NCBI RefSeq assembly: GCF_003268675.1
Contig: NZ_CP029378.1
Coordinates: forward strand, 5,022,001 to 5,086,000
Reading direction: 5' to 3'
DNA: 64,000 bases
Origin: Streptomyces bacillaris
GTDB lineage: Bacteria; Actinomycetota; Actinomycetes; Streptomycetales; Streptomycetaceae
Position 1 is the first letter of the stretch. Every line of letters begins with the position of its first letter. The translations under genes and the position numbers were made by a program. Shown piece after piece: positions 41,681-49,703 of this stretch. Under the pieces are notes generated by a model. That model searched no databases. It saw only the letters and a list, made by a program, of their open reading frames with translations, and was not told the origin of the DNA.

Positions 41681-44056
41681 GTGGCCGCGCAGGATGCCGC
41701 TGTCGATTCGCTGCGGGACCGGGAGATCGGTGTCGAGCAGGAACATCTGGACCGGGTTTACCACCGCCTCGAAGAGAAGATCGACGAGGCGGAATTTCTC
41801 ATGCACGACGCGGTCAAACGCGGGCAGGTCGGCACGCCCGGCGCCCTCGCGGAGCGGGACGCCCAGGTCTTCCGGGCGGGCGTCCACCTCAACCGGCTCA
41901 ACAGCGAGTTCGAGGACTTCCTCTTCGGCCGGATCGACCTGCTCCTCGGCAAGGACGGTGAGCGCGGCCCGGACGGCGCGTACACCTCCGTCGAGCCGGC
42001 CGACGACGCCGTACGCGAGGACGCCACCGCCGACATCGCGGAGACGCTCCACATCGGCCGGATCGGGGTCCTGGACGCCGACTACGCGCCGCTGGTGATC
42101 GACTGGCGGGCCCCGGCCGCCGCTCCGTTCTACCGCTCCACGCCCAAGGACCCGGGCCGCGTCGTGCGCCGCCGGGTCATCCGCTCCAAGGGGCGCAAGG
42201 TCCTCGGGGTCGAGGACGACCTGATGCGCCCGGAGCTGACGGCGTATCTGGGCGGCGAGAAGCTGCCGGTGATCGGTGACGGGGCCCTGATGGCCGCCCT
42301 CGGCCAGGCCCGCAGCCACACCATGCGGGACATCGTCGCCTCCATCCAGGCCGAACAGGACCTGGTCATCCGGGCCCCCGCCGCCTCGGTCACCGAGGTC
42401 ACCGGCGGCCCCGGCACCGGCAAGACGGCCGTCGCCCTGCACCGGGCCGCGTACCTGCTCTACCAGGACCGGCGGCGGTACGCGGGCGGCATCCTGATCG
42501 TCTCGCCCACCCCGCTCCTGGTCGCGTACACCGAAGGGGTGCTGCCCTCGCTCGGGGAGGAGGGGCAGGTCGCGATCCGCGCGATCGGCTCGCTCACCGA
42601 GGAGGCGACCGGGCCGGAGGGCGCCACCGCCTACGACGAACCGGCCATCGCCCGCATCAAGGGCTCCTCCCGGATGCTCCCGGTGCTGCGCAAGGCGGCC
42701 CGGGGCGCGCTGGAGGTGCCGCGCCCGGCGGACGCGGGCGGCCAGCTCGCCTTCGGGGAGGAGCCCGAGCGGGCCGCCGCCCCGGCCACCCCCACCCGGC
42801 TGCGGGTCGTCGCCTTCGGAGCCCGTATCGAGCTGGAGGCCGACGAACTCCGCCGCATCCGGCACAACGTCCTCGGCGGCACCGCCCCCGTCAACCTGCT
42901 GCGCCCGCGCGCCCGCAAGCTGCTCCTCGACGCCCTGTGGAGCAAGTCCTCGGGGCGCGGCCGCTACACCGACCCGCAGTTGGTGGCGGAGTTGCGGTCC
43001 TCCTTCGACGAGGACGTCTCCACCGAGACCCCGTTCCTGGAGTTCCTGGACGCCTGGTGGCCCGAGCTGACCCCGCGCCGGGTGCTGGCCGCGATGGCCG
43101 ACGAGAAGCGGCTCGCCCGCTGGTCCCGGCGCATCCTCAACCAGGGCGAGGCGCGGCGGCTGGCCCGCTCCCTGAAGCGGCTGGACACGGCGGACGGCAG
43201 CGGCCCCCTCTCCGTCCACGACGTGGCGCTGCTGGACGAGCTCCAGGCGCTGCTGGGCACCCCGGCCCGGCCGAAGCGCAAGCGCGAGATGGACCCGCTG
43301 GACCAGCTCTCCGGGCTGGAGGAGCTGATGCCGCAGCGCGAGGAGACCCAGTGGGAGCGGGCCGAGCGGCTGGCGGCGGAGCGCACGGAGTACGCGCACG
43401 TCATCGTCGACGAGGCGCAGGACCTGACGCCCATGCAGTGGCGGATGGTGGGCCGCCGGGGCCGCCACGCGACCTGGACGATCGTCGGCGACCCGGCCCA
43501 GTCCTCCTGGTCCGACCCGGACGAGGCGGCCGCCGCCCGGGACGAGGCGCTCGGCTCCCGGCCGCGCCGCCGCTTCACCCTCACCGTCAACTACCGCAAC
43601 CCGGCCGAGATCGCGGAGCTGGCCGCGAAGGTGCTGGCGCTCGCCATGCCCGGCATGGAGTCCCCGTCGGCGGTCCGCTCGACCGGGGTGGTGCCGCGCT
43701 TCGAGCCCGTACGGGACGGGGACCTGGCCGCCACGGTCCGCGCGGAGGCGCGCCGGCTGCTGGCGGAGGTGGACGGCACGGTGGGTGTGGTCGTGGCGAT
43801 GGACCGGCGCGCCGAGGCCCGTGGGTGGCTGGCGGAGCTGGGCGAGCGGGTGGTGGCGCTGGGCAGCCTGGAGGCGAAGGGCCTGGAGTACGACGCCACG
43901 GTGGTCGTCTCGCCCGCGGAGATCGCGGACGAGTCCCCGGCGGGGCTGCGGGTGCTGTACGTGGCGCTGACACGGGCCACGCAGCAGCTCACCGTGGTGT
44001 CGGGGGAGCGGGACATGCCGGACGCGGACGGGGTGCCGGACCTGCTGCGGGACTGA
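41681..44056 (+). CDS. HelD-family UvrD-like helicase/ATPase
   Basis: The 791-residue protein starts with a coiled-coil arm (EQEHLDRVYHRLEEKIDEAE), as in HelD, which reaches into the RNA polymerase secondary channel. Superfamily 1 motifs follow: Walker A GGPGTGKTAVALHRAAYLLY (about 240), Walker B HVIVDEAQDLTP (about 574), GDPAQS and VLYVALTRATQQL. HelD proteins remove stalled or drug-bound RNA polymerase from DNA, and some streptomycete members (HelR) protect against rifampicin; no rifampicin-response element was identified here. The GTG at 41681 follows AGAAGGGGG. Confidence 0.88.
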   Translation: MAAQDAAVDSLRDREIGVEQEHLDRVYHRLEEKIDEAEFLMHDAVKRGQVGTPGALAERDAQVFRAGVHLNRLNSEFEDFLFGRIDLLLGKDGERGPDGAYTSVEPADDAVREDATADIAETLHIGRIGVLDADYAPLVIDWRAPAAAPFYRSTPKDPGRVVRRRVIRSKGRKVLGVEDDLMRPELTAYLGGEKLPVIGDGALMAALGQARSHTMRDIVASIQAEQDLVIRAPAASVTEVTGGPGTGKTAVALHRAAYLLYQDRRRYAGGILIVSPTPLLVAYTEGVLPSLGEEGQVAIRAIGSLTEEATGPEGATAYDEPAIARIKGSSRMLPVLRKAARGALEVPRPADAGGQLAFGEEPERAAAPATPTRLRVVAFGARIELEADELRRIRHNVLGGTAPVNLLRPRARKLLLDALWSKSSGRGRYTDPQLVAELRSSFDEDVSTETPFLEFLDAWWPELTPRRVLAAMADEKRLARWSRRILNQGEARRLARSLKRLDTADGSGPLSVHDVALLDELQALLGTPARPKRKREMDPLDQLSGLEELMPQREETQWERAERLAAERTEYAHVIVDEAQDLTPMQWRMVGRRGRHATWTIVGDPAQSSWSDPDEAAAARDEALGSRPRRRFTLTVNYRNPAEIAELAAKVLALAMPGMESPSAVRSTGVVPRFEPVRDGDLAATVRAEARRLLAEVDGTVGVVVAMDRRAEARGWLAELGERVVALGSLEAKGLEYDATVVVSPAEIADESPAGLRVLYVALTRATQQLTVVSGERDMPDADGVPDLLRD

Positions 44057-44183
44057 CCGGGCGGGCCGGGGGGCGGATCCTGCCGGGCCGGGGGAGCGGG
44101 CGTCCCGGCCCGAGGGTCGAGCGCCTTTCGTCAACACGGCGCACGGGGAATCACTTCTCCGGGGTCTTTGTTACCGTGGTACT

Positions 44184-44327
44184 GGCACCGGCTCGATCCA
44201 AGCCCCCGGGCCCAACCTTCGTCGCTTCGAGCGACCACTTGCCGCGAGGCGAGCATGGCGGGTCGGTGCCACTCAACGTGAAGGACAGACCCGCGTCACC
44301 TTTCGGTGGCGCGGGTCTGTTGTCGTT
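44184..44327 (+). ncRNA. Candidate structured RNA (leader or sRNA) upstream of malic enzyme
   Basis: A -10-like TACCGT at 44172-44177 predicts a start near 44184. The RNA would then begin with GGCACCG, which pairs with CGGTGCC at 44264-44270. Inside are a 6-bp hairpin GTCGCT/AGCGAC (44221-44235) and a 6-bp hairpin CTTGCC/GGCGAG closed by a GCGA tetraloop (44238-44253). GCTCG (44191) can alternatively pair with CGAGC (44250). A 16-bp terminator-like hairpin follows at 44285-44320. I do not recognise a known riboswitch class. It could be a transcriptional switch for the malic enzyme gene 200 bp on, or a free sRNA. Confidence 0.5.
44285..44320 (+). terminator. Terminator hairpin of the structured RNA
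   Basis: ACAGACCCGCGTCACC pairs with GGTGGCGCGGGTCTGT (one G-U pair, 16 bp, TTTC loop), followed by TGTCGTTTC. It stands about 200 bp before the malic enzyme start. Confidence 0.75.
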
Positions 44328-44526
44328 TCAGAACCCGGTCGGGGGCGGTCGGAGCCGGTTGGGGGTTCCGCCGAACGGGTGACTTCTCGTATGGTGGAAA
44401 ACACTTTCCGAAAGGTGGCAGTCATTAACGGCTACCAGTCGGTAGGTGCGACGATCGGGAAGCGTGACCGGAACGAGGGTTCCGGATGCGAAGCAATGAA
44501 GCTTGAGGAAAGCGAAGGACTCGGCC

Positions 44527-45962
44527 ATGGCAACGGCGCCCAGCGTCTCGTACTCGATGACGGTCAGGCTGGAGGTGCCCGCGAGCGGCACCGCGGTCTC
44601 CCAGCTCACCACGGCCGTGGAGTCGTCGGGGGATCGGTCACCGGCCTCGACGTGACGGCCTCCGGCCACGAGAAGCTGCGGATCGACGTCACGATCGCGG
44701 CCACCTCCACCTCGCACGCGGACGAGATCGTCGAGGGTCTGCGCGACATCGAGGGCGTCGTGCTGGGCAAGGTCTCCGACCGTACGTTCCTCATGCACCT
44801 CGGCGGCAAGATCGAGATGGCGTCCAAGCACCCCATCCGCAACCGTGACGACCTCTCGATGATCTACACCCCCGGCGTCGCCCGGGTCTGCATGGCCATC
44901 GCCGAGAACCCCGAGGACGCCCGCCGCCTCACCATCAAGCGCAACTCCGTCGCAGTCGTGACGGACGGCTCCGCGGTGCTCGGCCTCGGCAACATCGGCC
45001 CGATGGCCTCGCTGCCCGTCATGGAGGGCAAGGCGGCCCTCTTCAAGCGCTTCGCGGGCATCGACGCCTGGCCGATCTGCCTGGACACCCAGGACACCGA
45101 CGCGATCGTCGAGATCGTTAAGGCGATCGCCCCCGGCTTCGCGGGCATCAACCTGGAGGACATCTCCGCCCCCCGCTGCTTCGAGATCGAGGCCCGGCTC
45201 CGCGAGGCCCTGGACATCCCCGTCTTCCACGACGACCAGCACGGCACCGCCATCGTCGTGCTCGCCGCGCTGACCAACGCCCTGCGCGTGGTGGGCAAGA
45301 ACATCGGTGACGTACGGGTCGTCATGTCCGGTGCCGGCGCCGCCGGTACGGCCATCCTGAAGCTGCTGATCGCCGCCGGTGTCAAGCACGCCGTGGTGGC
45401 CGACATCCACGGCGTCGTGCACGCCGGGCGCGAGGACCTGGTCGCCGCCGACTCCGACTCGCCGCTGCGCTGGATCGCGGACAACACCAACCCCGAGGGC
45501 GTCACCGGCACCCTCAAGCAGGCCGTGGTCGGCGCCGACGTCTTCATCGGCGTCTCCGCCCCCAACGTCCTCAACGGTGACGACGTCGCGGCGATGGCGG
45601 AGGGCGCGATCGTGTTCGCGCTCGCGAACCCGGACCCCGAGGTCGACCCCGCGGTCGCCCGCGAGACCGCCGCCGTCGTCGCCACCGGCCGCTCCGACTT
45701 CCCCAACCAGATCAACAACGTGCTGGTCTTCCCGGGTGTCTTCCGCGGTCTGCTGGACGCTCAGTCCCGCACCGTCAACACGGAGATGATGCTCGCCGCC
45801 GCCGGAGCCCTCGCCGACGTGGTCGGCGAGGACGAGGTCAACGCGAACTACATCATCCCCTCGGTCTTCAACGACAAGGTGGCCGGAGCGGTCGCCGGAG
45901 CCGTCCGCGCGGCCGCCAAGGCCGCCGCGGGCACCGGTGAGGCCCCCGCCTCCGCCGTCTAG
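44527..45962 (+). pseudogene. NAD(P)-dependent malic enzyme with ACT-like N-terminus, frameshifted in this sequence
   Basis: Malic enzyme converts malate to pyruvate and CO2 with reduction of NAD(P)+. The N-terminal frame from ATG 44527 (GAAGGA seven bases upstream) reads MATAPSVSYSMTVRLEVPAS to VESSG and then stops early. The conserved remainder (SVTGLDVTASGHEKLRIDVT; IYTPGVARVCMAI; VFHDDQHGTAIVVLAALTNA; RVVMSGAGAAGTAIL) is in the next frame. One extra G in the five-G run at 44628-44632 joins them as ESSGGSVTGLDV, giving about 478 residues with an N-terminal ACT-like domain. The intact remainder and metabolic importance point to a missing base in the assembly. Confidence 0.9.
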
Positions 45963-46339
45963 ACCACGCGGTTTCGCTGGGCCGTTCAGGGGTACGCGCG
46001 GGACACCCCGGGCCGCACCCGCCCGTGCCGTACGGCGCGTCGCGGGTCGCGGCGCCCCAAACGCCCCTTTAGGGTGGGCGGGCAGTGGGCCCCGCAGGGC
46101 CCGGCATCCGCTGCGGACCGCTAAGGGAAGCCGACGGAACGTCACCACGAGCAGACAGTGGCGCTTTTCGTTGACCCTGAAGGGTTCCGGATTGGCTTTC
46201 CCGCCGCAGGTGGGGGCAGGATGCGTAATCGGGCGCGAGGGTCTGACATCAGACCCGGGTCCGGGGACTGTCAGAGGGCCCTGGCAGCATCGGCTTCGAT
46301 CTCACGCCTCACAGGCAAGAAGAACACGGGAGTAACAAC
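45963..46339 (+). other. 377-bp upstream region of hupA
   Basis: It contains a TTGACC (46171-46176) that could be a -35 box, without a convincing -10 at normal spacing. An 18-bp palindrome lies at 46239-46256. No ORF or known RNA was recognised. Confidence 0.4.
46239..46256. promoter_or_regulatory. Palindrome in the hupA leader
   Basis: GGGTCTGACATCAGACCC has perfect 8-bp arms around CA, 84 bp before the hupA start codon. It may be an operator or a leader hairpin; the regulator is unknown. Confidence 0.4.
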
Positions 46340-46621
46340 ATGAACCGCAGTGAGCTGGTGGCCGCCCTGGCCGACCGTGCCGAGGTGACCCGCAAGGACG
46401 CCGACGCCGTGCTGGCCGCGCTCGCCGAGACCGTCGGTGAGATCGTCGCCAAGGGCGACGAGAAGGTCACCATCCCCGGCTTCCTGACCTTCGAGCGCAC
46501 CCACCGTGCCGCTCGCACCGCGCGCAACCCGCAGACCGGCGACCCGATCAACATCCCCGCCGGCTACAGCGTGAAGGTCTCCGCGGGCTCCAAGCTCAAG
46601 GAAGCCGCCAAGGGTAAGTAA
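46340..46621 (+). CDS. hupA: DNA-binding protein HU (HupA)
   Basis: The 93-residue nucleoid protein has the full HU fold without the Lys-rich tail of the sporulation paralogue HupS. Typical segments are MNRSELVAALADRAEVTRKD, TIPGFLTFERTHRAARTARN (beta arm base) and IPAGYSVKVSAGSKLKEA. It compacts and bends DNA during vegetative growth. The ATG at 46340 has GGGAG seven bases upstream. A strong terminator follows. Confidence 0.96.
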   Translation: MNRSELVAALADRAEVTRKDADAVLAALAETVGEIVAKGDEKVTIPGFLTFERTHRAARTARNPQTGDPINIPAGYSVKVSAGSKLKEAAKGK

Positions 46622-46638
46622 CCCCCCAAGGCGCAAGA

Positions 46639-46674
46639 GAGGGCGGCCACTCCCCACCGGGAGTGGCCGCCCTC
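46639..46674 (+). terminator. hupA terminator
   Basis: GAGGGCGGCCACTCCC and GGGAGTGGCCGCCCTC pair perfectly over 16 bp around CACC, 17 bp after the stop codon. Confidence 0.92.
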
Positions 46675-46920
46675 GCGCATGCCAGGGGCACATGCGGGCC
46701 GCAGGTGCCCCCGTGGGCCGTGCGGGCCGCCGGGGGTGCCGCCCGGTGCCACCGCCGTACGGGAGGGGCGTCCGGGGGCCGCTGAGGGCCGCCTCGGCCG
46801 ACTGCGGGTGGCTGCGGGGCCCGGGCGGCCGGGCCTGGGAAAGGCCGGTGCCCCGGCCCCCTCAGCGAGGGGACCGGGGCACCGGGTGCGCAGTGCTGTG
46901 TGCGGCAGCGCTGTGCGGGG

Positions 46921-48261
46921 TCAGACCAGGGAACCGCCCGGCAGCTCCACCTTCGCGCCGAGCTTCTCCAGCTTCTCCATGAAGTTCTCGTAACCGCGGT
47001 TGATCAGATCGATGCCGTGCACCCGGGAGGTCCCCTGGGCCGCCAGCGCCGCGATCAGGTACGAGAAGCCGCCGCGCAGGTCGGGGATGACCAGATCGGC
47101 GCCCTGGAGCTTCGTCGGTCCGGAGACGACCGCCGAGTGCAGGAAGTTGCGCTGGCCGAAGCGGCAGTCCGAACCGCCCAGGCACTCGCGGTAGAGCTGG
47201 ATGTGCGCACCCATCTGGTTGAGCGCGGAGGTGAAGCCGAGCCGCGACTCGTACACCGTCTCGTGGACGATGGAGAGCCCCGCGGCCTGCGTCAGCGCCA
47301 CCACCAGGGGCTGCTGCCAGTCGGTCTGGAAGCCGGGGTGGACGTCCGTCTCCAGCGCGATGGCGTTGAGCGCGCCGCCCGGGTGCCAGAAGCGGATGCC
47401 CTCGTCGTCGATCTCGAAGGCACCGCCGACCTTGCGGTAGGTGTTGAGGAAGGTCATCATCGAGCGCTGCTGGGCCCCGCGCACATAGATGTTGCCCTCG
47501 GTCGCCAGCGCGGCCGACGCCCAGGAGGCCGCCTCCAGCCGGTCCGGGATCGCCCGGTGGGTGTAGCCGTCGAGCCGGTCGACACCGGTGATCCGGATGG
47601 TCCGGTCGGTGTCCATGGAGATGATCGCGCCCATCTTCTGCAGCACGCAGATGAGGTCCTCGATCTCCGGCTCGACCGCCGCGTTGGACAGCTCGGTGAC
47701 GCCCTCGGCGAGGACGGCGGTGAGCAGCACCTGCTCGGTGGAGCCCACCGAGGGGTACGGCAGCCGGATCTTGGTGCCGCGCAGCCGCTGCGGGGCCTCC
47801 AGGTACTGGCCGTCGGCCCGCTTCTCGATGGTCGCGCCGAACTGGCGGAGCACCTCGAAGTGGAAGTCGATCGGCCGGCCGCCGATGTCGCAGCCGCCCA
47901 GGCCCGGGATGAAGGCGTGGCCGAGGCGGTGCAGCAGGGGGCCGCAGAAGAGGATCGGGATGCGCGACGAACCCGCGTGGGCATCGATGTCGGCGACGTT
48001 GGCCGACTCGACGTGCGAGGGGTCGAGGATCAGTTCGCCCGGCTCGTCGCCGGGACGGACCGTGACGCCGTGCAGCTGGAGGAGGCCCCGGACCACCCGT
48101 ACGTCACGGATGTCGGGAACGTTGCGGAGGCGGCTGGGCCCGCTGCCGAGCAGCGCGGCGACCATGGCCTTCGGCACCAGGTTCTTGGCGCCTCGGACGC
48201 GGATCTCGCCCTCCAGCGGGGTGCCGCCGTGGACAAGCAGGACATCGTCTGTGCCGGTCAT
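46921..48261 (-). CDS. murA: UDP-N-acetylglucosamine 1-carboxyvinyltransferase
   Basis: The 446-residue enzyme catalyses the first committed step of peptidoglycan synthesis, transfer of enolpyruvate from PEP to UDP-GlcNAc. The conserved GGCDIGGRPIDFH motif holds Cys124, equivalent to Cys115 of E. coli and the fosfomycin target, so the protein should be fosfomycin-sensitive at this residue. The EPSP-synthase repeats are complete. The ATG at 48261 starts MTGTDDVLLVHGG. A hairpin 60-87 bp upstream may control expression. It is divergent from the YqgE gene. Confidence 0.95.
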   Translation of the reverse strand: MTGTDDVLLVHGGTPLEGEIRVRGAKNLVPKAMVAALLGSGPSRLRNVPDIRDVRVVRGLLQLHGVTVRPGDEPGELILDPSHVESANVADIDAHAGSSRIPILFCGPLLHRLGHAFIPGLGGCDIGGRPIDFHFEVLRQFGATIEKRADGQYLEAPQRLRGTKIRLPYPSVGSTEQVLLTAVLAEGVTELSNAAVEPEIEDLICVLQKMGAIISMDTDRTIRITGVDRLDGYTHRAIPDRLEAASWASAALATEGNIYVRGAQQRSMMTFLNTYRKVGGAFEIDDEGIRFWHPGGALNAIALETDVHPGFQTDWQQPLVVALTQAAGLSIVHETVYESRLGFTSALNQMGAHIQLYRECLGGSDCRFGQRNFLHSAVVSGPTKLQGADLVIPDLRGGFSYLIAALAAQGTSRVHGIDLINRGYENFMEKLEKLGAKVELPGGSLV

Positions 48262-48319
48262 GTATCTCGCGTTCCGGAGTGGTCGGGCAGGGGGCCAACG
48301 AAAAGGGTAATGGCCTCCT

Positions 48320-48347
48320 ACCCCCCTTCCGTAAGGCGAAGGGGGGT
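48320..48347. promoter_or_regulatory. Hairpin in the murA upstream region
   Basis: ACCCCCCTTC and GAAGGGGGGT pair perfectly over 10 bp around an 8-nt loop, 59-86 bp before the murA start codon on the minus strand. It is a possible attenuator or operator. Confidence 0.45.
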
Positions 48348-48547
48348 GTACGAACGTCATGAATCCGCCACAACACCCTCCGCTCACCCGATCTTGCGGA
48401 GGGTCACCGTCCGGATGGCCCCCGGATCCTGCCCGCGCGGTGCGCTCCCCGTGCCCCCGTGCGCCCTGAGCTGCGCTCGCTCTCCTGAGGTGGTCACCTC
48501 GGCCGCCCGGTGTCCGCGGAGGGCGAAGATGCGGGATCATTTCTGCC

Positions 48548-49108
48548 ATGACGGAGGTGTCCTCGCTCACAGGGCGACTGCTCGTGGCCGCACCGGCCCT
48601 CGCGGACCCGAATTTCGACCGCGCGGTGGTGCTCCTCCTCGACCACGACGAGGAGGGCTCCCTCGGCGTGGTCCTCAACCGCCCGACCCCGGTCGGCGTC
48701 GGGGACATCCTCGGCTCCTGGGCCGGACTGACCGGTGAGCCGGACGTCGTCTTCCAGGGCGGCCCGGTCTCGCTCGACTCCGCGCTCGGCGTGGCGGTGA
48801 TCCCCGGCGACGAGGGGCCGCTCGGCTGGCGCCGGGTGCACGGGGCGATCGGCCTGGTCGACCTGGAGACCCCGCCGGAGCTGCTGGGACCGGCGCTCGG
48901 CTCGCTGCGGATCTTCGCCGGGTACGCGGGGTGGGGGCCCGGTCAGCTGGAGGGCGAGCTGACCGAGGGCGCTTGGTACGTGGTCGAGTCGGAGCCCGGT
49001 GACGTCTCCTCCCCGCGCCCGGAGAACCTCTGGCGCGCGGTGCTCCGGCGGCAGCGCAGCGAGCTGGCGATGATCGCCACGTATCCGGACGACCCTTCGC
49101 TCAACTGA
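48548..49108 (+). CDS. YqgE/AlgH family protein
   Basis: The 186-residue protein is a complete YqgE domain: LTGRLLVAAPALADPNFDRA, LGVVLNRPTPVGVGDI, DVVFQGGPVSLDSALGV, and RIFAGYAGWGPGQLEGEL. The molecular function of this family is not established. It is commonly found near murA in Streptomyces. It is divergent from murA across 286 bp. Confidence 0.9.
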   Translation: MTEVSSLTGRLLVAAPALADPNFDRAVVLLLDHDEEGSLGVVLNRPTPVGVGDILGSWAGLTGEPDVVFQGGPVSLDSALGVAVIPGDEGPLGWRRVHGAIGLVDLETPPELLGPALGSLRIFAGYAGWGPGQLEGELTEGAWYVVESEPGDVSSPRPENLWRAVLRRQRSELAMIATYPDDPSLN

Positions 49109-49124
49109 AGGCCGTTCTCTTCAG

Positions 49125-49130
49125 TACCCT
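49125..49130 (+). promoter_or_regulatory. -10 element of a probably leaderless DUF3039 transcript
   Basis: TACCCT ends 8 bp before the ATG at 49139; no ribosome binding site lies between. Confidence 0.4.
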
Positions 49131-49138
49131 TGGCGGTT

Positions 49139-49432
49139 ATGAGCACTCTTGAGCCCGATCGCGGGGCAGGTACGGGGACCCTCGTAGAGCCGACGCCACA
49201 GGTGTCGAGGGGCGACGGCGACCACGAGCGCTACGCCCATTACGTCCAGAAGGACAAGATCATGGCGAGCGCCCTGGAAGGCACTCCCGTGGTCGCGCTG
49301 TGCGGCAAGGTCTGGGTGCCGGGGCGCGACCCCAAGAAGTACCCGGTCTGTCCCATGTGCAAGGAGATCTACGAGTCCATGGGTGCCGGTGGCGACAAGG
49401 ACAAGGGCAAGGGCGGCAAGGACAAGAAGTAG
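49139..49432 (+). CDS. DUF3039 domain-containing protein
   Basis: The 97-residue protein contains the actinobacterial DUF3039 core (HERYAHYVQKDKIMASALEG, then ALCGKVWVPGRDPKKYPVCP). Its C and CxxC residues probably bind zinc. The tail is Lys/Gly/Asp-rich. Function unknown. A terminator follows within 35 bp. Confidence 0.88.
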   Translation: MSTLEPDRGAGTGTLVEPTPQVSRGDGDHERYAHYVQKDKIMASALEGTPVVALCGKVWVPGRDPKKYPVCPMCKEIYESMGAGGDKDKGKGGKDKK

Positions 49433-49464
49433 CCTCTCCCGGCTGTAACGGGCCTCGGGCCCGG

Positions 49465-49504
49465 GACCCCCGGCCCGCGCGGTGACGCGCGGGCCGGGGG
49501 TCTT
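49465..49504 (+). terminator. Terminator after the DUF3039 gene
   Basis: Seventeen-base arms GACCCCCGGCCCGCGCG and CGCGCGGGCCGGGGGTC pair perfectly around GTGA, followed by TTCC. Confidence 0.9.
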
Positions 49505-49591
49505 CCGCGTTTCCGGGCGGTGTCCCCCGTGTGACCCTCACGGAGGGTGACCGAATGCTCGCGTTGCACGGGCTGCACCGCCGGGTCACAG

Positions 49592-49607
49592 AGTGGTGGA
49601 GACCACT
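49592..49607. promoter_or_regulatory. DasR-like operator (dre) upstream of the hexosaminidase operon
   Basis: AGTGGTGGAGACCACT matches the dre consensus A(G/C)TGGTCTAGACCA(G/C)T, as I recall it, at 14 of 16 positions, with perfect 6-bp arms. It ends on the first base of the -35 box. DasR represses GlcNAc/chitin uptake genes and is released by GlcN-6-phosphate, in keeping with the downstream sugar importer and hexosaminidase. Confidence 0.65.
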
Positions 49608-49635
49608 TGTCGGGCGCCGGAACCGGACTTACTCT
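49607..49635 (+). promoter_or_regulatory. Promoter of the importer-hexosaminidase operon
   Basis: TTGTCG (49607-49612) and TACTCT (49630-49635) are separated by exactly 17 bp. The start would fall near 49642, leaving a 60-nt leader. Confidence 0.6.
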
Positions 49636-49663
49636 CCTGCCAGTTGTGCAGAACGAAACGCAC

Positions 49664-49680
49664 GTTGCACATGATGCAAC
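49664..49680. promoter_or_regulatory. Second inverted repeat in the operon leader
   Basis: GTTGCA-N5-TGCAAC lies about 22 nt after the predicted transcription start. It resembles LacI/ROK-type operators (TTGCA...TGCAA) and may be a second, substrate-specific control site. Confidence 0.45.
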
Positions 49681-49703
49681 GCATGACCGGTAGGGGTTCC
49701 CGG

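Noticed and set aside
44184..44327. Known classes for the malic enzyme upstream RNA (6C, SAM-IV, ZTP, fluoride, c-di-GMP)
   Set aside because: None of the conserved core words of these classes is present, although a C-rich loop recalls 6C RNA.
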